DNA from: Isoetes taiwanensis
Taxonomy: Eukaryota > Streptophyta > Lycopodiopsida > Isoetales > Isoetaceae
Length of the DNA: 64,000 bases
Assembly (NCBI GenBank): GCA_021234155.1
Contig: JAJEKV010000036.1
Location: 11,857,426-11,921,425 of the forward strand
Direction of reading: 5' to 3'
The notes under the pieces were generated by a model. It did no database searches, was not told the DNA's origin, and saw nothing but the letters and a program-made list of their open reading frames with translations. Each line of letters opens with the position of its first letter. Positions within the stretch are counted from its first letter, which is position 1. A program made the translations under genes and the position numbers. Below, piece after piece: positions 34,541 to 45,689 of this stretch.

Positions 34541-36171
34541 TTAGACGCCCTCGCTAAATATCTGGCCCGCCCGTACATTCGGGCAGGAAATCCCCATCCG
34601 GTCCATCAACCGCATGGGCCTCCGATCTAACCCCAAGACTCGAGAGAACCTAGTGCGGGCGGGGGACAATTTAAGGTGTCTTGCGCGCCCTTCCCCTATG
34701 GGCTCCTATCACGGAAGCATAAACAACGTCGAGAACTAGCAATAGCAATACAACATACTACCTCAAAGGGTAGTCCATCACATATCCATAAGAGCAAAGA
34801 AGATAATCATAAACCATAAAACATAAGAGCTCCTACCCATGGCTCGACTCATAAGGAGGATGACCGACCGCTAGGCCTCAAGATAGAGCGCACCGAAGTC
34901 ATAACAATGGCAAGGGCTGGCATAAGACAATGGCTAGGGTTGACCACTCCATCCGCCCCTCCCGTGCATACTTTGCGGATGGGCTCAATCGGGCTCGGCA
35001 TGACTCTAGCCTTGGGACACGCAATCCCATGGCATCACCCATCGGGACTACTCCAGGTTGCATCTCCTGGTCCGCCGAGGCGGCGGAAGGGTTGCATCTC
35101 CCCTTCCCGGGTCTAGAGGTTCCACGGGCGGCTAGAGAATCGTGGCGACACACACGATTCATACCCCGACCGAACCCCCAAAACAAGAGCCAAGCCGACA
35201 CTTGCAACTCTTGAGAGGCAGGGCACACCATCGCGCCAGAGGTGTCGGACCCATGCTCGCCCACACCTAAGTGACCCACCATAAGCCTAGCCCACTATGG
35301 GATCCCCCGTAGCCCCCACGGCAAGGATCCTCCCTCCGCATTGCCTCTAGCCCGTTGTGTAGTGCTGAGTCACATCATAGCCTCCATAGCCCGGTGGGTT
35401 CCTATGCACAGGCCGCAACTAATAGGAACTAAGGGATCTACACTAGGAGCATACTACATATGGCTCTAGGTCTCTACCCCCCTTCCCAATACAAGAGGAG
35501 GAACATGATCAACCAACATCACGCATACATCATATCATGATAAACATCATAAGAACATCTTAACCTAATCATACATATCTAACTTACAGTTAGGGTTCCT
35601 TGATTAGGGTTCAAGATGTTGAATAAGGGTTCTAGGATGGCTCTACTCTAGCTACGAAATACTAACCCATCTGGAGTGCTAACTTCCAGATGATCTACCA
35701 AGAGCACTACTCTACATACCGCTCCAAGCACTCCCTCCCAATCTCGCATCTCCATGGTCTTGAAGTGTTCGAGGTAGCTCCCACTCGCTAATGCGCTCTC
35801 ACGCCACGGGGGCTGCCATGCTATCTTCGTACCACAAGACGGTTCTCGAAACGGAGTTTCGAGCGCGAAGAAGGTTCCCAGACTGTTGGAGCCAGAAAAG
35901 AGGCCTAGGGTTAGGGTTTAGGCCTTTATAGGTTAGGGTTCACATGTTATGCCACGTGACTCCAATAGGGTAAGACCGTGTGGCGGGTGCCCAATAGGTT
36001 AAGGCCACGTGGAAAATGGTCTTAACCTAAGGTTGGCTAAGTTATATGAATAACTTAGTCATGCTCCCTAGTGCCACAATCTATGGTATACAAGGCTATG
36101 AAGATAGACTTGTATAGTGACGGGTCCAGGAATATACGTATTTATAGCGTATATTCCCCTGGAACGTCACA
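34541..36171 (-). repeat. 5' LTR of the gypsy element
   Basis: About 1,631 bp aligning with 24,793-26,435. The inner end reads TTAGACG instead of TGTGACG; the outer end CGTCACA is intact and followed by the TGCCA duplication. Confidence 0.9.
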
Positions 36172-36196
36172 TGCCATCATATGCATATGTTTGCAG

Positions 36197-36904
36197 ATAC
36201 ATGGAATACTACTTGATTCTCCAAGGAATGAGCCATCCCTTTCATTTCTTTGACCCTCTTTTTCACTTGACATTGTCCAAGGACACAAATAGTTCAAAAC
36301 AATAAGGAAACATGTGAATCTGGATAAGTGCCAGTACATGTTTTTGCCTGCTTGTGATGGACATCACTGGACCTGTTTTCTAATTGTAAGCCACGCGTGT
36401 CTCGCACAGAGATATAAACCAGGGATATATCACTTTGATAGCTCGGGCTTGCATGGCAGAAGCAGACATATTGAGAGGTTAGTGCTTGCTCATTGCATTT
36501 TGCTGTTGTGGCACAATGACAACAAACTTTGAGTGCAGGTTCCTGGAATTGCTTGGACACAATAATTTCAGCTTTACGACCTCAGATGTTGTGAAAATTT
36601 CCAGAACGCCTCTTCAAACCGATGGTCATTCATGTGGCCTTGCCGTATGTTCGTTTATGCACAAATTTGTGAGGGGGTACTTGAAAGGAGTGAATATATT
36701 GTCGCCTGATCTAGTAAGTCAACTTAAATGCAGCAGACAAACCAAACTCTGTTATTGACAAAGTGTGGTTAACTGCAGGTTGTGGACATTTCAGACCAGG
36801 ATCTAGTTGATGTTAGAGTGTTCATGCTTGAAGTTTTAAGATTAGAAGCAACAAAAGCTGGAACTGAGAGGAACATATGTATTGGGAAGTATGTAGGTGC
36901 ATGA
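36197..36904 (+). pseudogene. Ulp1-type (C48) cysteine protease, catalytic part in three exons
   Basis: Exon 1 (36,197-36,477) reads RYMEYYLILQGMSHPFHFF, then, after a one-base frame change near 36,295, YMFLPACDGHHWTCFLIVSH and YHFDSSG. HHW supplies the catalytic His and FDS the Asp. Exon 2 (36,539-36,713) contains LQTDGHSCGLAVCSFM with the oxyanion-hole Gln and nucleophile Cys. Exon 3 (36,779-36,904) reads VDISDQDLVDVRVFMLEVLR and ends at TGA. Both introns have GT..AG borders and keep phase. Ulp1 proteases cleave SUMO precursors or conjugates; related enzymes are also encoded by several plant DNA transposons. The N-terminal exon lies at 24.6 kb, separated by the gypsy element. The frame change makes function doubtful. 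Confidence 0.8.
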
Positions 36905-37676
36905 GTCACCTCATTAGAGGTAATTTGAGATCTCCTTTTGTCCCCATAAGAATCCTCCAATAGAATGAGTACTCTACATCAAACTGCAATTAATGCAGCA
37001 TTAACAACTTCATTGCTGTCGTTTTTTCCCTATAACTTTTGATCTACTCATGAAAATGCTGCGGCGTTTGTTGCATTAGATGCAGAATGAAAAGATCTTT
37101 CAAGTGATATATGGTTATGATGTATTTCAATACAAGCCATATGTGTTAACCTTAAAAAATATGGTTTTTTGCTCTTTTCTTATATATTTACATCCCAAAA
37201 GATATAACAATGGGTTGTCATTAGAAATATCTTGAGGAGACGAATCCATTGCCACAAATAGTGTTCGAATCGGAGTTTTTGATCAAAAGTTATAGTAGAA
37301 AAATGACACTGCAAAAGTTAGTTAGAACTGCATTAATTACTGCTGCCACATAATACTGGAATAAAATACATTGTAGCTCTTCTCTTATTGGACAGTTTAA
37401 AAAGCTGATGTGGCTTTTTAAGCATCCCTTAATGGGACAAAATGAGATCTCAAATTACCTCTAATGCGTACTTAAATCACTGTATATCTTTCTTATGTAC
37501 ATAATTGTTATTCTAACCTCGATTCATTTCAATGAAAATTCATATTCAATTCATCTCACAAACAAAGGAATCAAGTGTTTTAGAAGAATTCAAATCTTCA
37601 AAAGAAATCAAGACAAACTCATTTTCACAGCTGAAGCACAAAACTTCACATGAGTTCTGAAAACTACAGAATGGTT
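36905..37676. other. Convergent intergenic spacer
   Basis: AT-rich sequence between the 3' end of the Ulp1 gene (plus) and the 3' end of the next minus-strand gene. An inverted repeat pairs AGGTAATTTGAGATCTC (36,918) with GAGATCTCAAATTACCTCTA (37,444). It encloses 500 bp and could be a small MITE. Confidence 0.45.
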
Positions 37677-38710
37677 TTACATATCATCATCATCAGAAAG
37701 AACTTCGGGTAAATTCTGTAAAATTTTCTCCTCATCTAAAGGATCCAGCCTATATACAGTCCTGTTTTGACGTTTAGTTGGTGGCATGTGAAGTCTGATT
37801 GCACAGATCTGTGTTGTGAATACTATGCCTAAGGCGTCTTTACTGCAAAGATCATAGCTGACGGTTAATCTTGCGCCCTTCTTGTAATACATACCTTCTA
37901 TGACACTATCACCGGCGAGGTACCATGTTCCATTGAGTTGGAAGTCTTTCTCCACTATCCATTTTGGTTTTATGCACATCAGAATCCAAAATTCAGAACT
38001 CTCATCATTCCCTTTCGGAGCAACGACAACAAAATTATCACCAACTCTAAGTGCCTCTGCTAACATCGTGGGATTGGAGGAGAACAAGGACCTGCTGGAT
38101 TTACGGTCCTCAATGTCAGCATGCACATTAAGCACAATTTCATTAAAATGAGAAATTTCGTGATTCCAATTAGGAACGAAAATCCTTTTTAGTCAAATTT
38201 ATGCCAATTTTTTGAGCAATTATGGCGCCATTTAAAAAAAATATGCATCTAAAGTGCCATTTATTGGCGCCATTAAAAATTCTAGCATTGCATAAAATGA
38301 AGCTGGAGAAACATAACATCACAAAAATAGTAAAAAATTCCGAATTCATAGATTTGCATATTAAAAAATTTGCCAAAACAGGCAAGGACTCGGAAGAGGC
38401 AGCCAGTATACAAGAGTATTAGTGTACAATTTACATTATTTTCATACAAAATTCAGGGTTCTTCATCAGGAACAGGCTCCACAATAGGATCAGGTTCCGT
38501 ATGGCCAGGGCCATGGCTAGAAGAAGCAACCATAGGATCTCCCAGAAAGCTCTCGAACGCTGTGGCAGTGAAATTGGGATCATCAAGAATGTCCATATTG
38601 AATTGTGTATTCTTGATCACATCATAGTCCACATCGGGTGGAGCTTCGGGCATCTCTGGATTTGGTGGATCTACAGCTTCTTCAACTACAGCAGGTGGTC
38701 TCTCTGTCAC
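37677..38710 (-). pseudogene. C-terminal part of the DFAEN-family gene (inferred)
   Basis: The 3' exon (about 38,160-37,677) reads HADIEDRKSSRSLFSSNPTM, LRVGDNFVVVAPKGNDESSE, FWILMCIKPKWIV, YLAGDSVIEGMYYKKG and ICAIRLHMPPTKRQNRTVYR, ending SDDDDM. An upstream frame (38,710-38,453) is Pro/Asp/Glu-rich (EAPPDVDYDVIKNTQFNMD). The GDNF.VVA..GNDE..FWIL / G..YY / R..Y.L pattern is one I associate with the C-terminal region of the same family as the 49.6-51.6 kb gene, which lies in the same direction. The link across 11 kb is inferred from order and orientation only. Confidence 0.45.
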
Positions 38711-38764
38711 AGGAACAGCTGCGATGGTAGGATTGAAAGAGGGTCAAGCCTATCTAGAATCCCT

Positions 38765-40090
38765 TTAGGCACTCATGCTTAAGCGGGTCACTTTGAATAC
38801 AATGCAAAATCTCTTATTCAGCAATGAAGCTCGCCAAAAGAACCACGGAGAAGTAATCAAACACCCCTGTTTCTCGGCGGTACCATTTTTCGTGACGAGG
38901 TAACGAGCATGTAGCGAGACCCCAACCTGGTTTCTCATAATTATGTCCCCGGCAAGCCTTGCCACCGCAGACTCGAACTGGCATTGCAGAGCTTCCCGGC
39001 CATAGCCTCTGGTCTCCCCGCTCGCCGTCTTCAAGTTAGGGCACGTGAACCGGTGGCGTTCTTGAGGATGATCGTTGAAGGGGAACTTGAGGTCAATAAC
39101 TTCGACGGGAGGACCTTCGCTGGCCTCGAATCTTTGTGGCATACACTAGTGAATGGGCCTCCCGAACTCCCTCGGGAGGCGGATTCTTGTATTCGCCCCT
39201 CATACATGCCAATATAAACTCGATCCGGAATCCAGATCATCCAATATGTGATGAAATCAAAAGTTGTGCTCCGCCTTGCAAAGACTACTATCAAAAAAAA
39301 ATCACCGTGGTGTTCTTTACAAACCAGTATTAAAGAAATTTGTTAGTGTGGTTTTGTCCCACATTGGAAATATGCCTCTAGTGTCCGTGGCAATCAAGGA
39401 TACCGGCACAGAGTGCAAACAACTTGTCCCTTGTCGTCTGTTAGTTCAACTGCAAGAACGGAAGTCTTCAAGAGATCCTCTCTTCAAGACAAAGATTATG
39501 TATGAATCTTGCCAAGGCAGGTGGCACGTTACGAAAAAATGCCTTCCTTGCCCACTCCGGTTTCAACCCACTTACTATGCAAGGTGGCCATGGAAATCAG
39601 GTCGGTATCCTCTCAAGCCCTAAGCAGTAGCAGCATCGGAGATCGTTGAAGGACTTGAACTTCCTAAAAATTATCCTTCACGATGCAAAAATCTCCTTCT
39701 TCAAGAAAGATATGGATCTTAGTGTCTTTGCCCTTGCCTTGAAGAATTGCTTACCCAGATAATCACTAGTGACCTTGACGAAGGTCTTCCCATCCAAAGA
39801 CTTCCCGAACAGTAACCCGGACGCTTTCGTAGTCCATACCCCTCATGCACCTCGTAGGTCCGACTGAAGTAGTCGATTCTTTTGCCCGATTATGTAATAG
39901 TTTGTCCCTTTGTTGTCTTTTAGCTTGCAAGATTTCCACAAGTTCCATAGGGACACTTAATAATCGAAAAATATCCTCCGCATGAAGACCCACCGGGTTG
40001 AAATCTTTAGGATGCTTACCACGCATGGTAACTTCAGCCGAGCCGATAACGCCGGAAACAACAAGAAGTTAGACTTGAACATTTATCGAG
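38765..40090 (-). other. Unrecognised coding-like frames
   Basis: Minus-strand frames at 38,765-39,142, 39,031-39,294 and 39,766-40,026, and a plus frame at 39,264-39,623 (with CQGRWHVTKKCLPC, a possible zinc-binding cluster). None matches a family I can name. Frames break often. Probably transposon coding debris. Confidence 0.25.
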
Positions 40091-40242
40091 CAAAATGGCG
40101 CCGTGGCGCCATTTGGTGAGGAAATGGGCCGTGGGCCGTTTACAGGAATAAATGAACAGCCGGCCGCCATTTCATAATCTTGCGTAAAATTAAAACATGT
40201 ACCTTTGTATGGTTCTCGAGCGAGATTGCCCGCCCCGATGGA

Positions 40243-40802
40243 TCAAAGCTTCCCGTGATAGAGCATATTGCCGCAGTGGGTTATGTTATCAATGAATGGC
40301 TCTTTGAAAATAGTCTTCGCAGGTGATATCATTGACTTCACAACCGAAGCCGCAGCATTCCCTGCTCGCTGATCGTGCTGCACAAACACTCGGCAATTCC
40401 GCTGAAGATAAATCTTTGACATTTGCTCTTGGGACTTTGGTGTGCCGAAGTCTTCTACATACAAGTTGAGCAGCCATAATCAATGATTACCATTCACTAT
40501 ATAATAGTGCATCCCCATGAGGTCATCCTCGGTTTTCCAAGGGACCGCTTTATTTGTGAGGGGATTGAATGGAATCACATCACGGAGTGAAGACCGGATG
40601 TGGGTCTCTCGAAAGGACTCCACCAAAGTTTTGACGTGCTCCATATTCCTTGGTCTAGATGTCGATTTGCTGGTCCTTGATATAATTTGAACACGCCTAT
40701 TTTTTTTAATGAATGTAACACCGAGAGGAAACGGATGCTCTGATCGTAAATTTTTTTGCGTTGTATTCTCTGCCGCCTTTTTCCTCTTCCCGACCTTTCC
40801 AA
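40243..40802 (-). other. Unrecognised frames
   Basis: Short minus frames (40,243-40,483; 40,575-40,802) with no motif. Same character as the preceding stretch. Confidence 0.2.
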
Positions 40803-41290
40803 CTAAGATTTGCGGTGCACCTCTAGCAAGTGCTGAGCTATTCTTAATGTGAGCTTCTTTGGCTCTAGTTTCTTAATGGGGACCCTTTTGGCGGTGTCCG
40901 CAGGATCCTCGCTATGCATTGGGCTCCGAGGTTCACCACCACTTATAGGACTTCCAGCCAGGACTTGGAGTCCGAGGCGCCTCCTTTGTTTTTGGTGTCC
41001 TCTCCTTCTCAAGGCTCTCCTCGCCTGTGCTTCTTCTTTTTCCCATCCGTTTCCTCCTGTCTCTCCACTTCCTTCCCTCCGTTTCCGTGGTCGCCTTTCC
41101 TTCCTTCCCCCCCTTGCCTTCCCTATCCTTTTCTTTCCTTGCCCTTTCTTTTCCTTCTTTTCCCTCTTTTCTTTATCTTCCTTCTCTTTCTTTTCCTTCT
41201 TCTTTTTCTTTTCCTTCTCTTCCTTTTCCTTCTCTTCCTTTTCCTTCTCTTCCTTTTCTTTAGATTGTTTCTTTTCCTTCTTTTCCATAT
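40803..41290 (-). repeat. Polypurine/polypyrimidine tract encoding a Lys/Glu-rich frame
   Basis: From about 41,100 to 41,290 the plus strand is almost pure C/T, in units of TCTTCCTTTTCCT. The minus frame is EKEEKEKEEKEKEEKEK, followed by a basic stretch and a more ordinary tail with PIKKLEPKKLTLRIAQHLLE. The tail might be a true protein end. The charged part is simply the repeat. Confidence 0.7.
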
Positions 41291-42161
41291 CGGATCTTTG
41301 TGATCCTTTCTCTTAACTTTCCTCTTGCCCGCCGCCTTTCCTTCCTCGGTTTCCGGACATCCTCTCGAGAAGATGAGGAGTCTTTTGTTTACCGCAGTGT
41401 ATCCCTAGGTTGTCTTGTCTTCTTCTTGCTGCTCCTTTTTTTAGCCGTGCCGCGGTCCACAATGGCGGTAGTTTCTGTTTGGCTATTGCCTTGACAACTA
41501 ATGAAGGCGAAGTTTTTGACTCGCTCATCCGATTGAAGAATCATAAAGCCCCTCAAGATTTCTTGTGGACCTTTGATGTCGACTTTCTTCAAAGTCGTTG
41601 TAATGACGGGCAGCCAAATAGCCTTGCTTCTTTGCCAACCAGCTACATTTGCAATGCTAGCGAGACATCAAAGTGGGATCATAAAACTTCCAGTCCACAT
41701 AGTACACAATTATTCTCTCGCTTCAAAGTATCTTCACGCATCCACCCGATCCAATCCTCGCGACCGCTTCTTTGACAACCAACTTCATTTGGACCAAGAT
41801 ACTGGCCGGTAAATGCCCTGCCTTTCGCGGTTCCGCCTCCCCTATAAGGAGGCAGAGTTTCTTCCGCAGCCTCCTTTAGAGCCTCAGAAGTGAGAGGGGC
41901 TCACCCGCGATTACTTCCATGCACCAAGACTGCCTATCAGATCATAGTCCGGTCGGATTGAAATTGTGTTTCCGCACGCGAAGATAGCCGCAACAAAGAG
42001 GCATCAAAGAACAAAGAGGCATCAAGAAATGGTTTGAACAAGGTGCGCATAATAGGTTGTGGTTAAGTAAAATGGCTCGGGTGCCATTTGTATCAGTCCA
42101 AAGGCATAAGCACGGGAGGCCGATCGTATGCCTATCCCTCGCTTGTCGAAGATTTTCCACC

Positions 42162-42490
42162 CAGTCAAAACCACTCCCCTTCGCAATATTCGAGGAAGAT
42201 GGTTCAAGGAGAGTGGATCGGACCGGGTGGAGGCACCGCGATTCGTGAGGAGATAACACAAATGTAACGCGCATGCATCAGATGACTAGGCAAATGGCCA
42301 TGGAAGCCATTTGCATCCGAAGTTCGCATAAGCAAATGGAAGCAAAGTTTTAATGCATTTCCTCGAAAGAGTGGTAGGTGTAGGGCCGAAGCCCGGCTCA
42401 AAGCCCCTCCCCTTCCAAATATTCGCAGTAAGATGGTTGGAAGGAGAGTGGCTCGACCGGGTCGAGGCACCCGCGATTTGTAGGAGAATA
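42162..42490. repeat. Direct repeat of ~95 bp, 236 bp apart
   Basis: 42,162-42,256 (CCACTCCCCTTCGCAATATT ... GAGGCACCGCGATTCGT) recurs at 42,398-42,490 (CCCCTCCCCTTCCAAATATT ... GAGGCACCCGCGATTTGT). A palindrome unit lies between them. Part of the same tandemly built subterminal region. Confidence 0.65.
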
Positions 42491-42999
42491 CATATGCCGC
42501 CGCTTCCATTAGTGTTAAAGGATCGACGTTAGATAAAAATGGCGCCATGGCCCATTTGCCAACAACAAGACCCTATGGTAAGTTAAAGACATCAAATGGC
42601 GCCATGGGCCATTTGGTAGCAACAAGACCGTAGAGCAAGCTACCGTGCATCCTAAAGTAAGCTAAGACTCCTAAAGTGCACTCATCATCCAAATGGCGCC
42701 ATGGCGCCATTTGTCAACTATAAGACCCTAAAGTGGTTACTGTGCATCTAAATAGCGGTGGCCATTTAGCCCAAACAAACAATGCAAGTAGACGACATAC
42801 CCGCCCCTTGAGGTAAGCTAGCTTCGCCTCCACATTTTGTTGAGCTCCGCATTGTCCATTTCCATTTTTTGCGCCTTTGAATTTGGTCCCAAAACCGTGT
42901 GTATCTAGATGTGTTGAGGCGGTGAACTGCGGGGAAATGGGCTTTAAATCACCGAAAAAAAATGATGAAAAGGGTTGCTTTAGGGCTTTGGCGCTAGCG

Positions 43000-44470
43000 C
43001 CATGGCTAGGCGCCTGGCCGGGCGGTTAAGGTCGAGGCGCTGAGCCGGAATCGAAAAATTAATGAAGCTTAATGAGAAGCTTCAAAAAAAGTAGCCAACT
43101 AGGGCCTATCACCGCCCAGCGCCCATGCCCGTGTATGTCCAGCGCCTATGCCCGGGCCGAAGCCGCACGCCTTCGCCTGTTCGTCATGGGTCCAGCCGCC
43201 TTGCGTTCGCCGCGGGTCCGGCCCACCATGCCCGCCAGCCACCCACTTCCCGCCCATGCGGTGGAGGGTCCAGCGCTTCATGCCGGCCACAATTAATTTT
43301 GAAATTGAATATTTCGCCCCCGCTTAAACGCCTAAATTTGAACATAAAATTCAAAATTCCCGCCACCGCTAATTAACATAAAGTCAAAATTCCCGCCCAG
43401 ATATTGAAATTTGATCCACCGTCCAAATTTGAATCGTCCGTTTTGAAAATTGTACTTTTGCCTTTAAAGCTCCCTCTTTGTCGCCCGTGCTCCACTTAAT
43501 CGACCATGCCACGACGCGAGCGTTTTAGAGTAACTGCAGTTCGGCGCTTTCGAATCCGCTTGTTCGTCTGGTACCCTTCGCATAAAGCATAAGGCTTCTT
43601 TTCTCGAGCGCCTAGGCGAAACTTTGCAAAGGCGCGCGTCTTTGTCGGTAGCTTTCTTCTTCTCCACGAAATCGGGTGATTCTTGGCGCTTTCTTCTTGG
43701 CGAATCCTCCTTCTTCTTCTCGAATCTTTCTTGGCGCTTTCTTCTTGGCGCTCTTCTTGGCGCATTCTTACGCCAATATATCTGCTGGGATCAGCTTCAT
43801 TTTCTGTTCTCATCTCCGGGACATACCACTATGGATCTATCTAATATCAAGTAAGTCCATTTGTTTACGGTATAAATTACGTTCTATTCTTCGCCATGTG
43901 TATAGAGTGTTCAAATGCTGGCATTAATGCTGGGACCGCAGAACCTTGGTTTCAATTGCAAAGTTGGCATGGGGTGCCCATGTTATGCATCTGCTCTTAT
44001 TGACACATATACAACAATGGGAGCAAGAATGCATAACATAGGCACCTCGCGGTAGATTTTGTGATGGAGTTAAGCCATTTGGTGGAAATGGTGTTGATCA
44101 AATGGCCATGGCCATTTGTCGAAATGGTGTTTGGATCAAATGGTTTATAGTTATTTGATCCAAATTCACACCTATGAATGTGCCATAGGTGTGAATTTGA
44201 TCAAATGGCGCCATGGCGCCATTTGATCCAAACACCATTTTCGACTCAAATGGCTTCATGGCTTCATTTGATCCAAGTGTTCACCGTTACACCAAATGGC
44301 TTTCATGGCCATTTAGCTCCAAATTTGGACCAAAAATTTATACATTTGTACTAAATAGCGCCATTTTCGCTTTTATTTTTGCTTTATTTTTCCTCTATTT
44401 CATATGTTCTCAAAAGTGTCGCCTTTGCTTGATTGAAACAGGTTTAATTTTCCCCTGTACAACCTATTCG
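43000..44470. other. GC-rich then repetitive leader upstream of the DUF8039 gene
   Basis: 43,000-43,300 is rich in GCGCC/GGCGC (for example GGCGCTAGCGCC). 43,660-43,770 has repeated CTTTCTTCTTGGCGC units. 44,090-44,330 is made of CAAATGG/CCATTTG half-sites. No coding motif is seen. Confidence 0.5.
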
Positions 44471-44474
44471 TCGG

Positions 44475-44799
44475 AGGGACAATTGTTGCCCGGGGACATA
44501 TTTTGAATAGAACCACTCTTCATGGGAAGGAAATAGATCCTTCAAATGTAGCAATTGAGGTCACGGAGTCCGTGATCCCATCGACAGAGCTTCCAGTCCC
44601 CTGCGGAGGGGCAGATAACATTGGTGAAGCAGTAGGCACATTCATTCAGTGGCCTAAGAGGGATGTAAAACCAAATGAGTGGCCCTCAAGTGAAGATACG
44701 TCTTCGAGATCCCTCAATTTGCCCTCTTCACAAGAGGATTCATCTAGTAGTCCATCTCACAAGAGTCTCACGGACATCGGTTTCACGCCACCGTGGTGA
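44475..44799 (+). CDS. DUF8039-like domain of a DNA-transposon gene
   Basis: The plus strand reads GTIVARGHILNRTTLHGKEI, then VAIEVTESVIPSTELPVP and IGEAVGTFIQWPKRDV. It matches the DUF8039 signature (GxIVAxGxV...HGxxLGxxxVxVxVxxV...LPVPxx...L.dAxGxFIQWPK), a domain common in plant En/Spm-like and related transposon proteins. After the domain comes a Ser-rich tail (SSEDTSSRSLNLPSSQEDSS) and a stop. It lies in the same orientation as, and 1 kb before, the DUF7869-like region, so both probably belong to one gene. Cellular role unknown. Confidence 0.65.
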
Positions 44800-45689
44800 A
44801 CCAAGCAACACAAAGAACAAATGAAGAAGACGAGATAGTAGAGGAGATTGGAGGTCATGAGAATCTAGCTGCCCGCCTTGGTCTCAAAGTTGTTTAAGCC
44901 TGAAGATGAGACAGCCTACTACTCCGCAACAGATCTACTAGGTTTGCCATGCTACATTCTTCACTCCTCAAGACCGGATCTAAATATTCGAGGCTAATAT
45001 AGTCTTTAGTGATCCTCGTGGATGCTATAGACGATGAGTTCTTGGGTGTATCAAAGGTCGGGCTTTCAAGTGGGTAACATAATAGATCCAACGGGAAACC
45101 AAAATATCAGGTCATGTCATGCTTAGCCGAGAGGCCTATACCTAACAGCCTAGTAACCGGGAGACCCATCTTTGTTTTGCTTCATGATGGTAGGACAGTT
45201 CACAACATTTACAAGCTCTTGCTGCGCCTCGAACATGATGATTTAGAAGTTGAGTGCTTGGAAGTCGATGTTGAGAAGCAATTCAAGAGGAAAAGGAAAT
45301 ATACATATGTGAAGAGGGTCGAGGGAACCAAAGGGGATGGCAAGGAGGAGAGGATGTGCGCTTCAAGGCAATTAAGAGTGATCTAAAATCAACATGCCGC
45401 AAGGGATCTAATGTGTCAAAAACTGGAGCCGACAAAGCAAGTATGTGCCTTAAGAAAAGAATTTTATTCTCAATCAAGCAAAGTGCCGTGGATTACGCTT
45501 TGTTTTTGATGTGTTGAGTGTAACTTATACAGGCGGCCGGAGGCTTAAAGTAGTGGTCCGTGGAGTGGAGGTTGTCACCGCGCATGGCGTGGGTTTTAGG
45601 AGTTGCTCAGTCCACGTTTTATAGTTGGAGGAAGAGGTTCGAAGTTAGGTGGAAAACGGGCGGAGCATGGTAATACGGGTGCTCTAAGA
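44800..45689 (+). other. Linker region of the transposon gene, frames broken
   Basis: A plus frame at 45,114-45,386 (DLEVECLEVDVEKQFKRKRK) is coding-like but unrecognised. Several frame changes are needed to connect the DUF8039 and DUF7869 parts. Confidence 0.3.

Larger units (their letters stand above)
24793..36171 (-). mobile_element. Complete Ty3/gypsy LTR retrotransposon (11.4 kb), minus strand
   Basis: Ends TGTGACG...CGTCACA, 5-bp target duplication, two LTRs of about 1.64 and 1.63 kb, PPT beside the left LTR, and a primer binding site for initiator Met tRNA beside the right LTR. Integrase remnants are encoded on the minus strand next to the left LTR. The transcription direction is therefore right to left, and the order RT-integrase-LTR is that of Ty3/gypsy elements. 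It sits in an intron of the Ulp1 gene. The interior is heavily degraded although the LTRs remain very similar. Confidence 0.9.
40092..44331. repeat. Dispersed array of AAATGGC/GCCATTT palindromes
   Basis: Perfect or near-perfect palindromes occur at about 40,092, 42,290, 42,536, 42,594, 42,691, 44,097 and 44,199. Variants are AAATGGCGCC-AT-GGCGCCATTT, AAATGGCC-AT-GGCCATTT and mixed forms. The one at 44,199-44,228 is a perfect 30-bp palindrome with half-site GATCAAATGGCGCC. Single half-sites (CCATTTG/CAAATGG) are frequent throughout. The array ends just upstream of the DUF8039/DUF7869 gene. Confidence 0.85.

Noticed and set aside
40803-41316. Lys/Glu-rich protein (minus) or Phe/Leu/Ser-rich membrane protein (plus)
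   Set aside because: The charged or hydrophobic run is a homopurine/homopyrimidine tract read in any frame. Only the tail of the minus frame might be real.
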